DNA of 64,000 nt from JAAUUE01 sp943370025 (lineage in GTDB: Bacteria > Cyanobacteriota > Cyanobacteriia > Cyanobacteriales > JAAUUE01), in contig CALRPI020000014.1 in the NCBI GenBank assembly GCA_943370025.1, forward strand, positions 1-64,000, given 5' to 3'. Position numbers and translations under genes: made by a program. Below are positions 1-8,722 of the stretch, in pieces. Under the pieces are notes generated by a model. That model was given only the letters and a program-made list of their open reading frames with translations. It was not told the origin of the DNA and did no database searches. Every line of letters starts with the position of its first letter. Position 1 is the stretch's first letter.

Positions 1-1
1 T

Positions 2-385
2 CCTAATCAAATCGGCGACTACTATACTACAGCAACAAATATTCTGGCGGAGATTCGTGATATTGCCGAATTTGACAGTGCGGCTCAACTGGCAGCTTTT
101 GCGGGGTTAACTCCTCGGGAGTTTTCGTCAGGTTCTTCGGTGCGTGGTAGGCCGCGTTTGTCTAAAATTGGTAATTCTCGTTTGCGGAAGGCTCTGTATA
201 TGCCTGCGATTGTTGCTCGTCGTTACAATCCTCCAATATTTGCTTTCTGTGAACGTCTTTTAGCAAAGGGTAAATCTAAGATGTCTATGGTTGGGGCGGC
301 GATGCACAAACTTTTGCGGCAGGTATTTGGGGTGCTTAAATCTCAGAAGCCTTTTGACCCTAATTTTATTCCTCTTAACCCTTGA
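2..385 (+). CDS. IS110-family transposase, C-terminal part (5' end outside window)
   Basis: The reading frame is open from the window edge to a stop at 385, so the gene starts upstream. About 127 residues are visible. They match the IS116/IS110/IS902 C-terminal domain: an AAT-ILAEI-D segment, then FAGLTP, SG, RGRPRLSKIGN and LRKALYMPAIVA, which is the family's Ser-containing catalytic and DNA-binding region. IS110 elements use a DEDD/serine recombinase and, in characterised members, a bridge RNA from the non-coding end. An ATG at 140 opens a shorter frame but is internal, because homology continues upstream of it. Whether the element is intact cannot be judged here. Confidence 0.85.
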   Translation, partial: PNQIGDYYTTATNILAEIRDIAEFDSAAQLAAFAGLTPREFSSGSSVRGRPRLSKIGNSRLRKALYMPAIVARRYNPPIFAFCERLLAKGKSKMSMVGAAMHKLLRQVFGVLKSQKPFDPNFIPLNP

Positions 386-551
386 CTTTTAAGACAGTAT
401 CTACAAGAACAAAGTCCGTCTGCACGGACCAAGAAAAATCTGGAACTTTCAGCAACCTGCGCACCATCCAGGTTTTGCTCTTGTAGCTGCGACGGCTCGA
501 CTGAGCGTAGCCGAAGTCTTTAGTCGCCAAGCTAAATTTTTAGGCATCCTC

Positions 552-643
552 TTAGAGGTCATTTTTATCAAGTGGCTATATCAAGTGGCTAGAATATCTG
601 ATTTTGCGGGTTGAGGGTCGTTGAAGCCCGCAAAAACTCTCTA
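552..643. repeat. Degenerate family D palindromic element
   Basis: This lies in the 330-base gap between the IS110 gene and ycf35. It starts with TTAGAGGTCATTTTTATCAA and GTGGCTAGAA, the family D terminal sequence, then a GCGGGTT...AGCCCGC hairpin, and ends in CTCTCTA. An extra copy of the AAGTGGCTA segment is inserted. The rest of the gap (386-551) holds only a weak palindrome near 490-525 (CGGCT...AGCCG); no gene was seen. Confidence 0.5.
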
Positions 644-714
644 ATCAAAGCAAAGAAAAACGAGTCAACCAATTGTTAAGGTTGACCCGGAATTTTTATA
701 ACACACAGTGTTAA

Positions 715-1068
715 TTAATTTTGCAGTACTAGCTTGACATTGGCATTTTGCAAACCACGTTGCTTAACTTCCAATAAAGTTTTATTGACTGCGTACTTTT
801 GGTTGATAGAGTTGATTAACTCGGTTTGGTTGTGCTTTTTAGCAACACCCCAGAGATCAGCAATCAAATCAAAAGAACCATCGCTGTTGCGAGACCAGCC
901 TAGATCGTATTCACCTTCAAGAACTGCCACTAGGTCAGCCCGAACTCGTTGACCGTTGTAGCCACGAACATCAGCTTCGCTTTTCACAGAGATGCCTAGG
1001 TCACGGAGAGAGGTCTTGAGAGTTTCAACATCGGTGATTTTGGTACGCAGAGTGCTAAAGTGAGACAT
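715..1068 (-). CDS. ycf35: Ycf35 family protein (DUF1257)
   Basis: This 117-residue protein belongs to the Ycf35/DUF1257 family found in cyanobacteria and red-algal plastids. The family's biochemical function is not established. The start is supported by a strong GGAGGAAATTCCA ribosome-binding sequence directly before ATG. Recognisable family segments are the N-terminal MSHFSTLRTKI and a central YDLGWS stretch followed by FDLIADLWGV. No membrane segment is present, so it is probably soluble. It lies on the same strand downstream of ycf46, about 130 bases away, an arrangement that suggests a shared transcription unit. Identification by family resemblance is firm; the role is unknown. Confidence 0.9.
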   Translation of the reverse strand: MSHFSTLRTKITDVETLKTSLRDLGISVKSEADVRGYNGQRVRADLVAVLEGEYDLGWSRNSDGSFDLIADLWGVAKKHNQTELINSINQKYAVNKTLLEVKQRGLQNANVKLVLQN

Positions 1069-1119
1069 TGGAATTTCCTCCAGTAAGTAAGTAAGAAAAA
1101 CAACAACTTATACATATCT

Positions 1120-1140
1120 CCGCCCTAGGGCGGTTTTTTT
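1120..1140 (+). terminator. Short GC hairpin followed by T7
   Basis: CCGCCC-TAGGGCGG is followed by seven T on the + strand. It looks like an intrinsic terminator, but for + strand transcription, where no upstream gene exists. It may block antisense transcription into ycf46 rather than end ycf35/ycf46. Confidence 0.4.
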
Positions 1141-1199
1141 CAGTCAACTGCTGGCGTAGTGCCAGCCTTTACTCCCGTTGGGAACCGAGAGAAAGCCTG

Positions 1200-2711
1200 T
1201 TAGAATTCCATGCGTTGATATTCCGCAGTGGAAGCGGCAGCAGGGCGTGCACGTTGCCTAGCCCAATCCCGTAGGGCTGTCACCTGCTCCGTCATTGTCT
1301 TCGACAGAGGTAGAGTCGCTTTGATCGCTGCTATAATGTCCAACTGGGTAAATTCCCGATCTTGGGCAAAGGCTTCATACATAGCAGCAATGATTGCTTG
1401 TTCAATCTCTGCACCAGAAAAACCATCAGATACCTTGGCTAATTGCTCCAAGTCAAAGCGGCTAATTTCAGAGCGACGCTTACCAAGATGAATCTGGAAG
1501 ATTGCTTGTCTTTCTTCAGAACTAGGTAAGTCCACAAAGAAAATTTCATCAAATCTGCCTTTGCGGAGGAACTCTCCGGGGAGACGTTCCACGCGGTTAG
1601 CAGTTGCCATCACGAATACAGGAGAAGTTTTTTCCTGCATCCAAGTCAAGAAAGTGCCAAAGATGCGGCTAGAAGCTCCACCATCAGAATCTGAAGAACC
1701 ACCGCTGCCCCCAAAGGCTTTATCCATTTCATCAATAAATAGGATAGCCGGAGAGATAGATTCAGCGGTTTTTAATGCTCCTCGGAGGTTGGCTTCAGAC
1801 CGACCGACCATTGAACCATCGTAGACCCTTCCCATATCTAGGCGCAGTAGGGGTAACCCCCACAACCGTGATGTGGTTTTGGCGATCATAGATTTACCAC
1901 AACCGGGAACTCCCAGAATTAGCATCCCTTTCGGTTGAGGCAAGCCATACTCCCGTGCTTTTTCTGTAAAGGCATTGGAGCGCTGCTTGAGCCATCGCTT
2001 CAGTTCATCTAACCCACCTACGGCATCAATGGTTTCGTCTTCTTCAACAAATTCCAAAATACCGTTGCGGCGAATGAGTTGCTTCTTTTCAGAGAGGACG
2101 ATTTCGACTTCTTCTTCCGTGAGGCGACCGGTTTTGACGTAAGCCTTACGGTAAACTTTTTCTGCCTCGTCTCTGGTTAAACCAAGGGCAGATTTGAGGA
2201 GTTTTTCCCTAGTCTCTGTCGTTGGGCGGCGATTTTTGGCTACTTCTAGTTGATTAGACAAAACTTGGTTGAGTTCTGCAAGGTCTGGCAAGGGAAAATC
2301 TAGGACGACAACTTCTTTCTCTAGCTCGATCGGAATCTTCTGCATCGGGGACATGAGGACGATCGATTTGTTAGTTCCTTTGAAACTAGCGATCGCATCC
2401 CGCAGAGATCTAATTGTTCCGGGATCGTCAAGGAAGGGATGTAAATCTTTAAAGACAAATAACCCCGGTTCCTTTTGTCTGTATACCCAGTTAATTGCCG
2501 CTTCTGGAGAAAGGGTTTCATGGCGGGTGACATTACGGGGATGACCGTATTCCACCATACCGTGGGTCATAGTCCAGATGAACAATTGTCTAAGAGGAGT
2601 TTTAGTTTGGGCGATCAAGGCGATCGCCCGTTCTGAGCGCTCCTCTTCAGAAGTGATGAGGTAGATCAGAGGATATTGAGCTTGGATTAAGATATTTAGC
2701 TCTTCTTGCAT
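1200..2711 (-). CDS. ycf46: Ycf46 AAA+ ATPase
   Basis: This 503-residue AAA-family ATPase matches Ycf46 of cyanobacteria and red-algal plastids. The N-terminal half is Ycf46-specific and begins MQEELNILIQAQYPLIYL. The C-terminal AAA module has Walker A GVPGCGKS near residue 270, Walker B ILFIDEMDKA near 330, an arginine-rich sensor region (FLRKGRFDEIFF) and an alpha-helical lid. An upstream GTG at 2726 is in frame, but ATG at 2711 is preceded by GAGGT at 8-nt spacing and begins at the conserved family start, so 2711 is chosen. Ycf46 has been linked to CO2 utilisation and photosynthesis regulation in cyanobacteria (recalled from literature). It lies between ycf35 and a ribbon-helix-helix gene on the same strand. 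Confidence 0.92.
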   Translation of the reverse strand: MQEELNILIQAQYPLIYLITSEEERSERAIALIAQTKTPLRQLFIWTMTHGMVEYGHPRNVTRHETLSPEAAINWVYRQKEPGLFVFKDLHPFLDDPGTIRSLRDAIASFKGTNKSIVLMSPMQKIPIELEKEVVVLDFPLPDLAELNQVLSNQLEVAKNRRPTTETREKLLKSALGLTRDEAEKVYRKAYVKTGRLTEEEVEIVLSEKKQLIRRNGILEFVEEDETIDAVGGLDELKRWLKQRSNAFTEKAREYGLPQPKGMLILGVPGCGKSMIAKTTSRLWGLPLLRLDMGRVYDGSMVGRSEANLRGALKTAESISPAILFIDEMDKAFGGSGGSSDSDGGASSRIFGTFLTWMQEKTSPVFVMATANRVERLPGEFLRKGRFDEIFFVDLPSSEERQAIFQIHLGKRRSEISRFDLEQLAKVSDGFSGAEIEQAIIAAMYEAFAQDREFTQLDIIAAIKATLPLSKTMTEQVTALRDWARQRARPAAASTAEYQRMEF

Positions 2712-2792
2712 GGTTATCGACCTCACTTAGTGGTAGTCAGATTTCCCTAGATTTGGCTAGGCTCTAGATTACAAAGCCTAAAGCTCCAAACT

Positions 2793-3137
2793 TTAGCAGG
2801 GAACCAGTTCCTCTTGTCCTGCGGAGTCACTGCGTGCTTTCACCTCTTCCTGTACCTTTGCTAGATCGTCTCCAAGGATTGACGGATGGTTGCCTAGGGC
2901 TACCAATTCTCCCTGCTTGATGACGACGGAACTAGTACATTCGGGACAGCTATACACACGATGGGTATGCCCCACAGACGCTTCTACCTCATCTACGACT
3001 TCCGGGTGGCGGAGATAGAACGACATAGCCTGCTCTACCAAATCTGACATCGACGTAGCGTCTACAGCAGACCTGATCTTGAGTTGGCGGTGCAGCTCTG
3101 GAGAGAGATAAAACGTAACTTTTTGCTTGTCTTGCAT
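2793..3137 (-). CDS. Ribbon-helix-helix-like small protein
   Basis: This 114-residue protein has an N-terminal CopG/Arc-like ribbon-helix-helix: a KVTFYLSPELHRQLKIRSAV strand-helix followed by TSMSDLVEQAMSFYL. Such proteins bind DNA as dimers. The middle carries a CPEC pair (YSCPECT) and the chain ends in a lone Cys, so a metal site is possible but incomplete in one chain. It is 81 bases upstream of ycf46 on the same strand and may be the first gene of an RHH-ycf46-ycf35 unit. It could act as a local regulator or as an orphan antitoxin; no toxin gene is next to it. Confidence 0.7.
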   Translation of the reverse strand: MQDKQKVTFYLSPELHRQLKIRSAVDATSMSDLVEQAMSFYLRHPEVVDEVEASVGHTHRVYSCPECTSSVVIKQGELVALGNHPSILGDDLAKVQEEVKARSDSAGQEELVPC

Positions 3138-3318
3138 ATTGGTTGTCTGTAATCCTACCCGGATTTGTTCTACTAACTTACTGGTCTATTCTCTTCCTGT
3201 CAATCCCTTTTGCCATCATGACAGCAATATTGTTATATTGCTTAACAAAAAGTGCCTCAAATCCAGTAAAATCGTTCTGGTAATTTAAAAGTTGTCAGAA
3301 AAAATTGTCGGTTGGTAT

Positions 3319-3900
3319 TCAGGAGTTTTTAAATAAGAGGCTTACCGCACGATAAACATAGGCTGTCCAAGATTCAGAGGTTGGCGGAAAAATCGAAGCG
3401 TAGAGCATGATGCCGCTCATGGTATCGAAGACTAGATCAGAGTCTAGGTCTAAGGGGATTTCGTTTCTTGCCTTTGCCTGTCCTAGCACGATCGCAAAGG
3501 TTTGTCGCCGAGGTTGTAAATATTTTGTCCAGTAGATTTGAGCAAATTGAGCATTACTCGATGCGCTGCTGATAATCATGGCTACAGTCTGTCGTCCAAG
3601 GGGGCTGAGGGTAATTTGGGCAGCATTGTGAATCAGTTCATCCATATCACTTTGAAGATTTCCGGTGTCAGGAATTACAATTTCTTCCCGGATACTTTCA
3701 ATGGCATCTGCTACCAGTTCTGATTTTGACGCATAGCGGCGATAGATTGTTGTTTTACCTACGCCAGCACGGGCTGCGATGGCATCAATACTCATAACAT
3801 CAAAGCCAACTTCGGCTAGCAGTTCTAAGGTTGCTCGCAACATAGCTTGATGAGATTGGATACTTCGAGGTCTTCCAGTTTTTTTGTCCGTATTGCTCAT
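3319..3900 (-). CDS. TetR/AcrR-family transcriptional repressor
   Basis: This 193-residue protein has an N-terminal TetR helix-turn-helix at residues 15-60: LRATLELLAEVGFDVMSIDA, then IAARAGVGKTTIYRRYASK. The C-terminal ligand-binding half is variable, as usual in this family. It is transcribed away from the Coq4-like gene at 3960, with a 59-base shared gap containing a 17-base near-perfect palindrome. The simplest model is autorepression and repression of the divergent gene until a small hydrophobic ligand binds. The ligand cannot be predicted from sequence. Confidence 0.88.
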   Translation of the reverse strand: MSNTDKKTGRPRSIQSHQAMLRATLELLAEVGFDVMSIDAIAARAGVGKTTIYRRYASKSELVADAIESIREEIVIPDTGNLQSDMDELIHNAAQITLSPLGRQTVAMIISSASSNAQFAQIYWTKYLQPRRQTFAIVLGQAKARNEIPLDLDSDLVFDTMSGIMLYASIFPPTSESWTAYVYRAVSLLFKNS

Positions 3901-3916
3901 AATTGCTATTATAATT

Positions 3917-3933
3917 TACGAAACTGTATCGTA
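3917..3933. promoter_or_regulatory. Probable TetR operator
   Basis: TACGAAACTGTATCGTA is a 17-bp palindrome with one mismatched arm pair about a central T. It sits in the 59-bp gap between the divergent tetR and Coq4-like genes, where it could control both. Size and form fit AcrR-type operators (inference). Confidence 0.65.
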
Positions 3934-3959
3934 TCAGAAGTAAAATCATAAATAAAATA

Positions 3960-4442
3960 ATGAACCAATCCTATCTGAACAAAGCCAGTACTCAAACTCT
4001 TCGAGAAGGTTTAGTAGAATATTATGCTCTCAATCCCCATATAACTCCGCCTGAGACACAACCATCGGAGTTTGCCAAAATCTTGCTGGCTCACGATGTC
4101 AGTCATGTCATCTATGCCTGTGATACCGGAATGTATGATGAGCTGTGGTACCTACCACTCTCTTGGTGGACTAGCGAGTGTACATTTAAGACTTATCTAA
4201 ATATGAGAAATTCACCTGCGGTAGATGTAATGTATGACGACATGATTAGAGAGAAAGGAGTGCTATGGCTCTATGGAGCTGTGCTTAGAGTCCTTCCTTC
4301 ACTGATTCCAGCATTAATCCCAATTTGGTTCAAAACTAGAAAACGTCAGAAGCGTGTTCCTTTTTTAGAATTTGAACCTTTACTCGATCGGACTCTGCTC
4401 GATATTCGTCAAGAATTTGATCTATTGCAGTTTATTAAGTAA
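3960..4442 (+). CDS. Short Coq4-like protein (HDxxH-x11-E motif)
   Basis: This 160-residue protein was not recognised by overall family, but residues 50-66 read HDVSHVIYACDTGMYDE. That is exactly the HDxxH-x11-E metal motif of Coq4 proteins, including the CDT-M spacing seen in cyanobacterial Coq4-like sequences. Coq4 acts in ubiquinone synthesis, a quinone cyanobacteria do not make. This protein is shorter than typical Coq4 (over 200 residues). It has a hydrophobic segment near residues 101-123 (VLWLYGAVLRVLPSLIPALI) that may attach it to membranes. It is divergent from a TetR gene with an operator between them, which suggests inducible expression by a lipid or quinone-like compound (inference). 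Confidence 0.55.
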   Translation: MNQSYLNKASTQTLREGLVEYYALNPHITPPETQPSEFAKILLAHDVSHVIYACDTGMYDELWYLPLSWWTSECTFKTYLNMRNSPAVDVMYDDMIREKGVLWLYGAVLRVLPSLIPALIPIWFKTRKRQKRVPFLEFEPLLDRTLLDIRQEFDLLQFIK

Positions 4443-4600
4443 GTTGGTGGCTGATTTTGTGATTAACCCTTGAGAAAGTTTATCGGGGTTAATCTTTGAT
4501 TGGTGAAGTATTCAGTTGATCCCCAGATGTGTTAATGTCAATGGAATCCTAGGTTTGCTCAACCTAGGTAATGCTCCTCACCTGCCAAAAAATCAGTTCT

Positions 4601-5602
4601 ATGACAGATTTACCTTTTACCTTGGATCAATTGCGGATTCTGAAGGCGATCGCCGCTGAAGGTAGCTTCAAAAAAGCTGCCGACAGCCTCTACGTTTCTC
4701 AGCCTGCCGTCAGTCTTCAAGTCCAAAATTTAGAAAAACAATTAGATGTACCTCTGTTTGACCGGGGGGGAAGACGAGCGCAATTGACCGAGGCGGGACA
4801 TTTGCTGTTGCGTTATGGGGAAAAAATTCTCTCCCTGTGTCAGGAAACCTGTCGGGCGATCGAAGACCTGCAAAATCTCCATGGAGGAACCCTAATTGTT
4901 GGAGCCTCCCAAACCACCGGAACTTACCTGCTGCCTCGGATGATTGGTATGTTTCGCCAGAAATACCCTGATGTTTCAGTGCAACTACAGGTTCACTCTA
5001 CCCGGCGAACAGCTACTAGTGTGGCTAATGGTCAGGTAGATCTAGCGATTATTGGTGGAGAGATTCCTTCGGATCTACAGGAAAACTTAGAAGTAATTCC
5101 CTACGCCGAAGATGAGTTGGCATTAATTTTGCCTCCAAACCATCCCCTAGCGAGACATGAGAATATTCCCAAGGATGACCTCTATCGTCTCCAATTCATT
5201 GCCTTGGATTCGCAATCTACAATTCGGAAAGTCATCGATCAGGTGCTATCTCGTTGTGACATTGATACTCGCCGTCTGAAGGTGGAAATGGAGCTTAATT
5301 CTATTGAGGCAATCAAAAATGCTGTTCAAGCTGGATTAGGGGCGGCTTTTGTTTCTATTTCGGCGATCGAAAAGGAACTCCAGATTAATCTTTTGCATCG
5401 TGCCAATGTGGATGGAGTGGTGGTGAAACGCACTTTATCAGTGATTGTCAATCCCAGCCGCTATCGCTCTAAAGCTGCGGAGGCTTTTATTCGTGATGTG
5501 CTGCCCAAATTTACGATGGATGGTTGGAAAGGCAAGGATCAATTGCTTTCCTCTTCCGTTCGATCGGCGATCGTCGCCGAGATTGCCGATGATGTAATTT
5601 AG
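4601..5602 (+). CDS. rbcR: RbcR, LysR-family regulator of Rubisco genes
   Basis: This 333-residue LysR regulator closely resembles cyanobacterial RbcR/Ycf30. It begins MTDLPFTLDQLRILKAIAAE, followed by the winged helix (SFKKAADSLYVSQPAVSLQV) and the characteristic TTGTYLLPRMIGMFRQ and HSTRRTA segments of the effector domain. RbcR activates Calvin-cycle and carbon-assimilation genes in response to metabolites in other cyanobacteria and plastids. An in-frame ATG at 4571 would add ten residues with no family similarity, so 4601 is preferred. The relatives CmpR and NdhR share the fold, but the N terminus and central motifs favour RbcR. Confidence 0.88.
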   Translation: MTDLPFTLDQLRILKAIAAEGSFKKAADSLYVSQPAVSLQVQNLEKQLDVPLFDRGGRRAQLTEAGHLLLRYGEKILSLCQETCRAIEDLQNLHGGTLIVGASQTTGTYLLPRMIGMFRQKYPDVSVQLQVHSTRRTATSVANGQVDLAIIGGEIPSDLQENLEVIPYAEDELALILPPNHPLARHENIPKDDLYRLQFIALDSQSTIRKVIDQVLSRCDIDTRRLKVEMELNSIEAIKNAVQAGLGAAFVSISAIEKELQINLLHRANVDGVVVKRTLSVIVNPSRYRSKAAEAFIRDVLPKFTMDGWKGKDQLLSSSVRSAIVAEIADDVI

Positions 5603-5639
5603 GTATATTTTTGGGGTGAGTACTTAAGCAATAATCATA

Positions 5640-7121
5640 ATGGAACTCTACTGCACCCGCCCTAGTTGTCCCCGTCCCCGCAATATTTGTCCAGAGTTGG
5701 ATGATAAAGCTACCCTGACAAATATTCCCCAAAAATTCTGCACTGCCTGTGGGATGCCTTTGATCTTGGCGGGGCGTTATTTACCAATTCGCCTCTTGGG
5801 GCAGGGGGGATTTGGGGCGGCTTTTTTGGCACGCGATCGCTATACTCCAGCTTTGCGTCAGTGCGTAGTTAAACAATTCTTGCCTTCGGGCAGCCTGACT
5901 CCAGCTCAACTTCGGGTAGCACAGGATTTATTTGGGCGAGAGGCGGCAGTTCTAGAAGAGTTGGGTGAGCAAAATGACCAGATTCCCAACTTATTTGCCT
6001 TCTTCCCCTTGAGTGTGCCGAATAATAGCAGCAAACCAGATGAGTTTTTTTATCTAGTCCAAGAATTTATTGATGGGGAAGACCTAGAGCAGGAATTAGA
6101 GGCACAGGGAGTTTTCTCAGAGACAAAGATACTAGAAATTCTCACCTCGATTTTGCCAGTGCTGGAATTTGTCCATCAACAGGGGGTAATTCATCGAGAT
6201 ATTAAGCCCTCGAATATCATGCGCGATCGCAAGGGTAGGTTGTATCTCCTCGATTTTGGGGCAGTAAAACAGGCAACAGCAGGCAGTGGGACTCAAGGGA
6301 AATCCACTGGCATCTATTCCCTTGGCTTTGCCCCTCCAGAACAGATGGCAGGAGATCAAGTATATCCAGCCACCGACCTCTATGCCTTTGCCGTCACCCT
6401 ATTAACTTTGCTTACCGATAAGGATCCCCAAGAACTTTTTGATAGCTATACTAGCCAATGGCAATGGCGGAAATATGCCCAAGTCAGCGATCACCTAGGT
6501 TTGGTACTAGATAAAATGCTCCGCCCTATTCCTAGTGAGCGTTATCCCTCCGCTGCTGCTGTGATCACTGTGATCAAAACTCTGGCTAACCTACCAGCAA
6601 GTAACAATCCTGCGCCTAGTTCCGTGATCTTGCCAGTAACTCCAGTCCCGATCGCCCCAAGTATTGGCACTGCTCGATCGACCGCCCTACAACCTCCATC
6701 GATCCCTACTCCCACTTCTCCCCCAACTGCACCCCCAACTTTAACGAATCCAGCCCCAATAGCTAGAGTCTCCAGATTTTCCTTGCTAGAAACCCTTAGT
6801 AATGCTGCCTTTGTGGGCTTTCAATCTCCTTTAATATTTGTGATTCTCAGTAGTTTTTTACCTAATCCAGCTATTAGTATAGGACTAGGAGGAATGATTG
6901 TCGGTGGGTTGGTATATCTGCTTTATAGAAAGACGATCGAGCGTTGGGATTTAGTCATTATCATGGGGATTACCCTAGGTATAATGCTCCTTTTCCCCGG
7001 ACTTCAGAGAGTAATGCCCTTAAGCAATATTTTATTCTTTTCCTTAATGGGTAGTTCAGCCTGTGTAGCCATAACGACAATCTTCCGATTAATCTATCAA
7101 CTCATTTCTCGCATAGTCTAA
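5640..7121 (+). CDS. Ser/Thr protein kinase with N-terminal zinc ribbon and membrane C terminus
   Basis: This 493-residue Pkn2-type kinase has an N-terminal Cys cluster at residues 5-40 (CTRPSC, NIC, FCTAC) that looks like the zinc ribbon common to cyanobacterial 4-Cys kinases. The kinase domain has the Gly loop LLGQGGFGAAFLA, the VAIK-equivalent Lys in CVVKQFL, the catalytic loop HRDIKPSNIM and DFGAVK, so it should be active. A Pro/Thr-rich linker (about 315-375) leads to roughly four hydrophobic segments, giving a membrane-attached protein. A substrate-binding protein gene follows 41 bases downstream on the same strand, suggesting that the pair senses an extracellular ligand (inference). 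Confidence 0.9.
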   Translation: MELYCTRPSCPRPRNICPELDDKATLTNIPQKFCTACGMPLILAGRYLPIRLLGQGGFGAAFLARDRYTPALRQCVVKQFLPSGSLTPAQLRVAQDLFGREAAVLEELGEQNDQIPNLFAFFPLSVPNNSSKPDEFFYLVQEFIDGEDLEQELEAQGVFSETKILEILTSILPVLEFVHQQGVIHRDIKPSNIMRDRKGRLYLLDFGAVKQATAGSGTQGKSTGIYSLGFAPPEQMAGDQVYPATDLYAFAVTLLTLLTDKDPQELFDSYTSQWQWRKYAQVSDHLGLVLDKMLRPIPSERYPSAAAVITVIKTLANLPASNNPAPSSVILPVTPVPIAPSIGTARSTALQPPSIPTPTSPPTAPPTLTNPAPIARVSRFSLLETLSNAAFVGFQSPLIFVILSSFLPNPAISIGLGGMIVGGLVYLLYRKTIERWDLVIIMGITLGIMLLFPGLQRVMPLSNILFFSLMGSSACVAITTIFRLIYQLISRIV

Positions 7122-7162
7122 AAATAACCAAAATTTGTCAATGTTATCAAGGTTTTACAATT

Positions 7163-8605
7163 ATGTCTCAAAAGAATGAAACGGTGGCTCTAGTATTATC
7201 TTTTCTGGTGACAGGTGGTATTCTAGGCGGCGGGGCTTGGTTATTGTTTAATAGTGGATTTAATCCTAGTAATAACTCTAGTAACACTAATACTACAAGC
7301 CCTAATAACGCTGGTAATTCTTCTAATAATGCCAATAATGCCAAACCGATCACCTTGGCAGAAAGTACTAGTGCCGGGGAAAGGGTTTTTATTCCCTCCG
7401 CTGTCCCAGAAAAAACTGCTGCCGCTAGTGCTTTTCTCAAAGAAGATTATAGTGGGGCTGTCACTAGTTTTAGTGCTGCTCTAGCTAAGAATAAGAATGA
7501 TCCAGAATCTTTGATTTATCTGAATAACGCCAAAATTGGCAAGACTAAATCCTTGACTATTGCTGTATCAGCCCCCATTGGCTCCGATCCTAATGGTGCT
7601 CAAGAAATTTTGCGAGGAGTTGCTCAGGCTCAAAATCAGGTTAATCAATCGGGAGGGATTAATGGAATTCCCTTAAAAGTGATTATTGCCGATGATCAAA
7701 ATAAACCAGAGCAAGCTCAAGCGGTGGCGGGCAAACTAGTTAGTAATGGGGAAGTTTTAGGCGTAATTGGTAATTTTAGTAGCGGCGTTACCTTAGCTGC
7801 GGGGAAGGTTTATGGAGATGGTAAATTGGTGCTAATTTCCCCTGTTAGTACTGCTGTGCAAATTTCTGGGATGAATAAATACGTATTTCGGACTGTGCCG
7901 AGCGATCGCTTTGCTGGGGATGCCCTAGCTCGATATATGTTAACTAATCTCAAAAAACAAAAGGTAGCAGTATTTTTTAATTCTCAAAGTGACTATAGCA
8001 AATCGATTAAAGATGTCTTTACTACGGCAGTTTTTGGTAGTGGTGGTCAGGTAGTTAAAGAATTTGACCTAACTGCGGCTGGCTTTAATGCAGATCAAGC
8101 GGTTAAAGATTCTGTAGCTCAGGGAGCAGAAGTTATCATGCTGGCTACTAGTACTGCGTCTTTGGATCAAGCTCTTCAGGTGGCTTTGGCTAATAAAAAC
8201 TCCATGCTTTCTCTCTTAGCTGGTGATGATATGTATGATAGCAAAACTTTGAAAGTCGGGCAGCAATCGGTGGAGGGATTGGTCATAGCCGTGGCATGGC
8301 ATATTTTAGGTAATCCAGATGCTAGTTTTCCTAAGGAGGCAACCCAGTTGTGGGGCGGTGAGGTGAATTGGCGGAGTGCGATGGCATTTGATGCGACTAC
8401 TGCTTTAATTGCCGCCTTGAGTAAAAATCCTACCCGCGAGGGAGTTCAAGCTGCCCTAGCTGCTCCAGATTTTAGGGCAACGGGAGCGGCAAATGAAATT
8501 AAGTTCCTGCCTTCGGGAGATCGCAACCAAGCCATCCAGTTAGTCAAAGTCCAAAAAGGAACCCGAACTGGCTTCGGCTATGACTTTGTTCCAGTCAGCC
8601 CTTAG
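7163..8605 (+). CDS. Membrane-anchored branched-chain-amino-acid-type substrate-binding protein
   Basis: This 480-residue protein has an N-terminal transmembrane anchor (VALVLSFLVTGGILGGGAWL), then an Asn/Ser/Thr-rich linker, a short TPR-like stretch (residues 85-125), then a type I periplasmic-binding fold. That fold carries signatures of the LivJ/Peripla_BP_6 family: ITIAVSAPIGSDPNGAQEIL-like start, GGINGIPLKVIIADDQNKPE, and VIGNFSSGVTLAAGKVY. There is no lipobox Cys and no permease or ATPase gene nearby. It is therefore more likely a ligand sensor partnered with the kinase 41 bases upstream than part of an ABC importer. Such kinase-plus-binding-protein pairs recur in cyanobacteria (recollection). 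Confidence 0.82.
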   Translation: MSQKNETVALVLSFLVTGGILGGGAWLLFNSGFNPSNNSSNTNTTSPNNAGNSSNNANNAKPITLAESTSAGERVFIPSAVPEKTAAASAFLKEDYSGAVTSFSAALAKNKNDPESLIYLNNAKIGKTKSLTIAVSAPIGSDPNGAQEILRGVAQAQNQVNQSGGINGIPLKVIIADDQNKPEQAQAVAGKLVSNGEVLGVIGNFSSGVTLAAGKVYGDGKLVLISPVSTAVQISGMNKYVFRTVPSDRFAGDALARYMLTNLKKQKVAVFFNSQSDYSKSIKDVFTTAVFGSGGQVVKEFDLTAAGFNADQAVKDSVAQGAEVIMLATSTASLDQALQVALANKNSMLSLLAGDDMYDSKTLKVGQQSVEGLVIAVAWHILGNPDASFPKEATQLWGGEVNWRSAMAFDATTALIAALSKNPTREGVQAALAAPDFRATGAANEIKFLPSGDRNQAIQLVKVQKGTRTGFGYDFVPVSP

Positions 8606-8722
8606 TTAACCCTTAAAGCACATTCATTAGATTTGCGGTGATCAGTATTCTGTCCACCAAGTCATGAATTGATATCTCTACTATCAGATACCATGAATTA
8701 GATACAGAACCCAAAAAATAGC

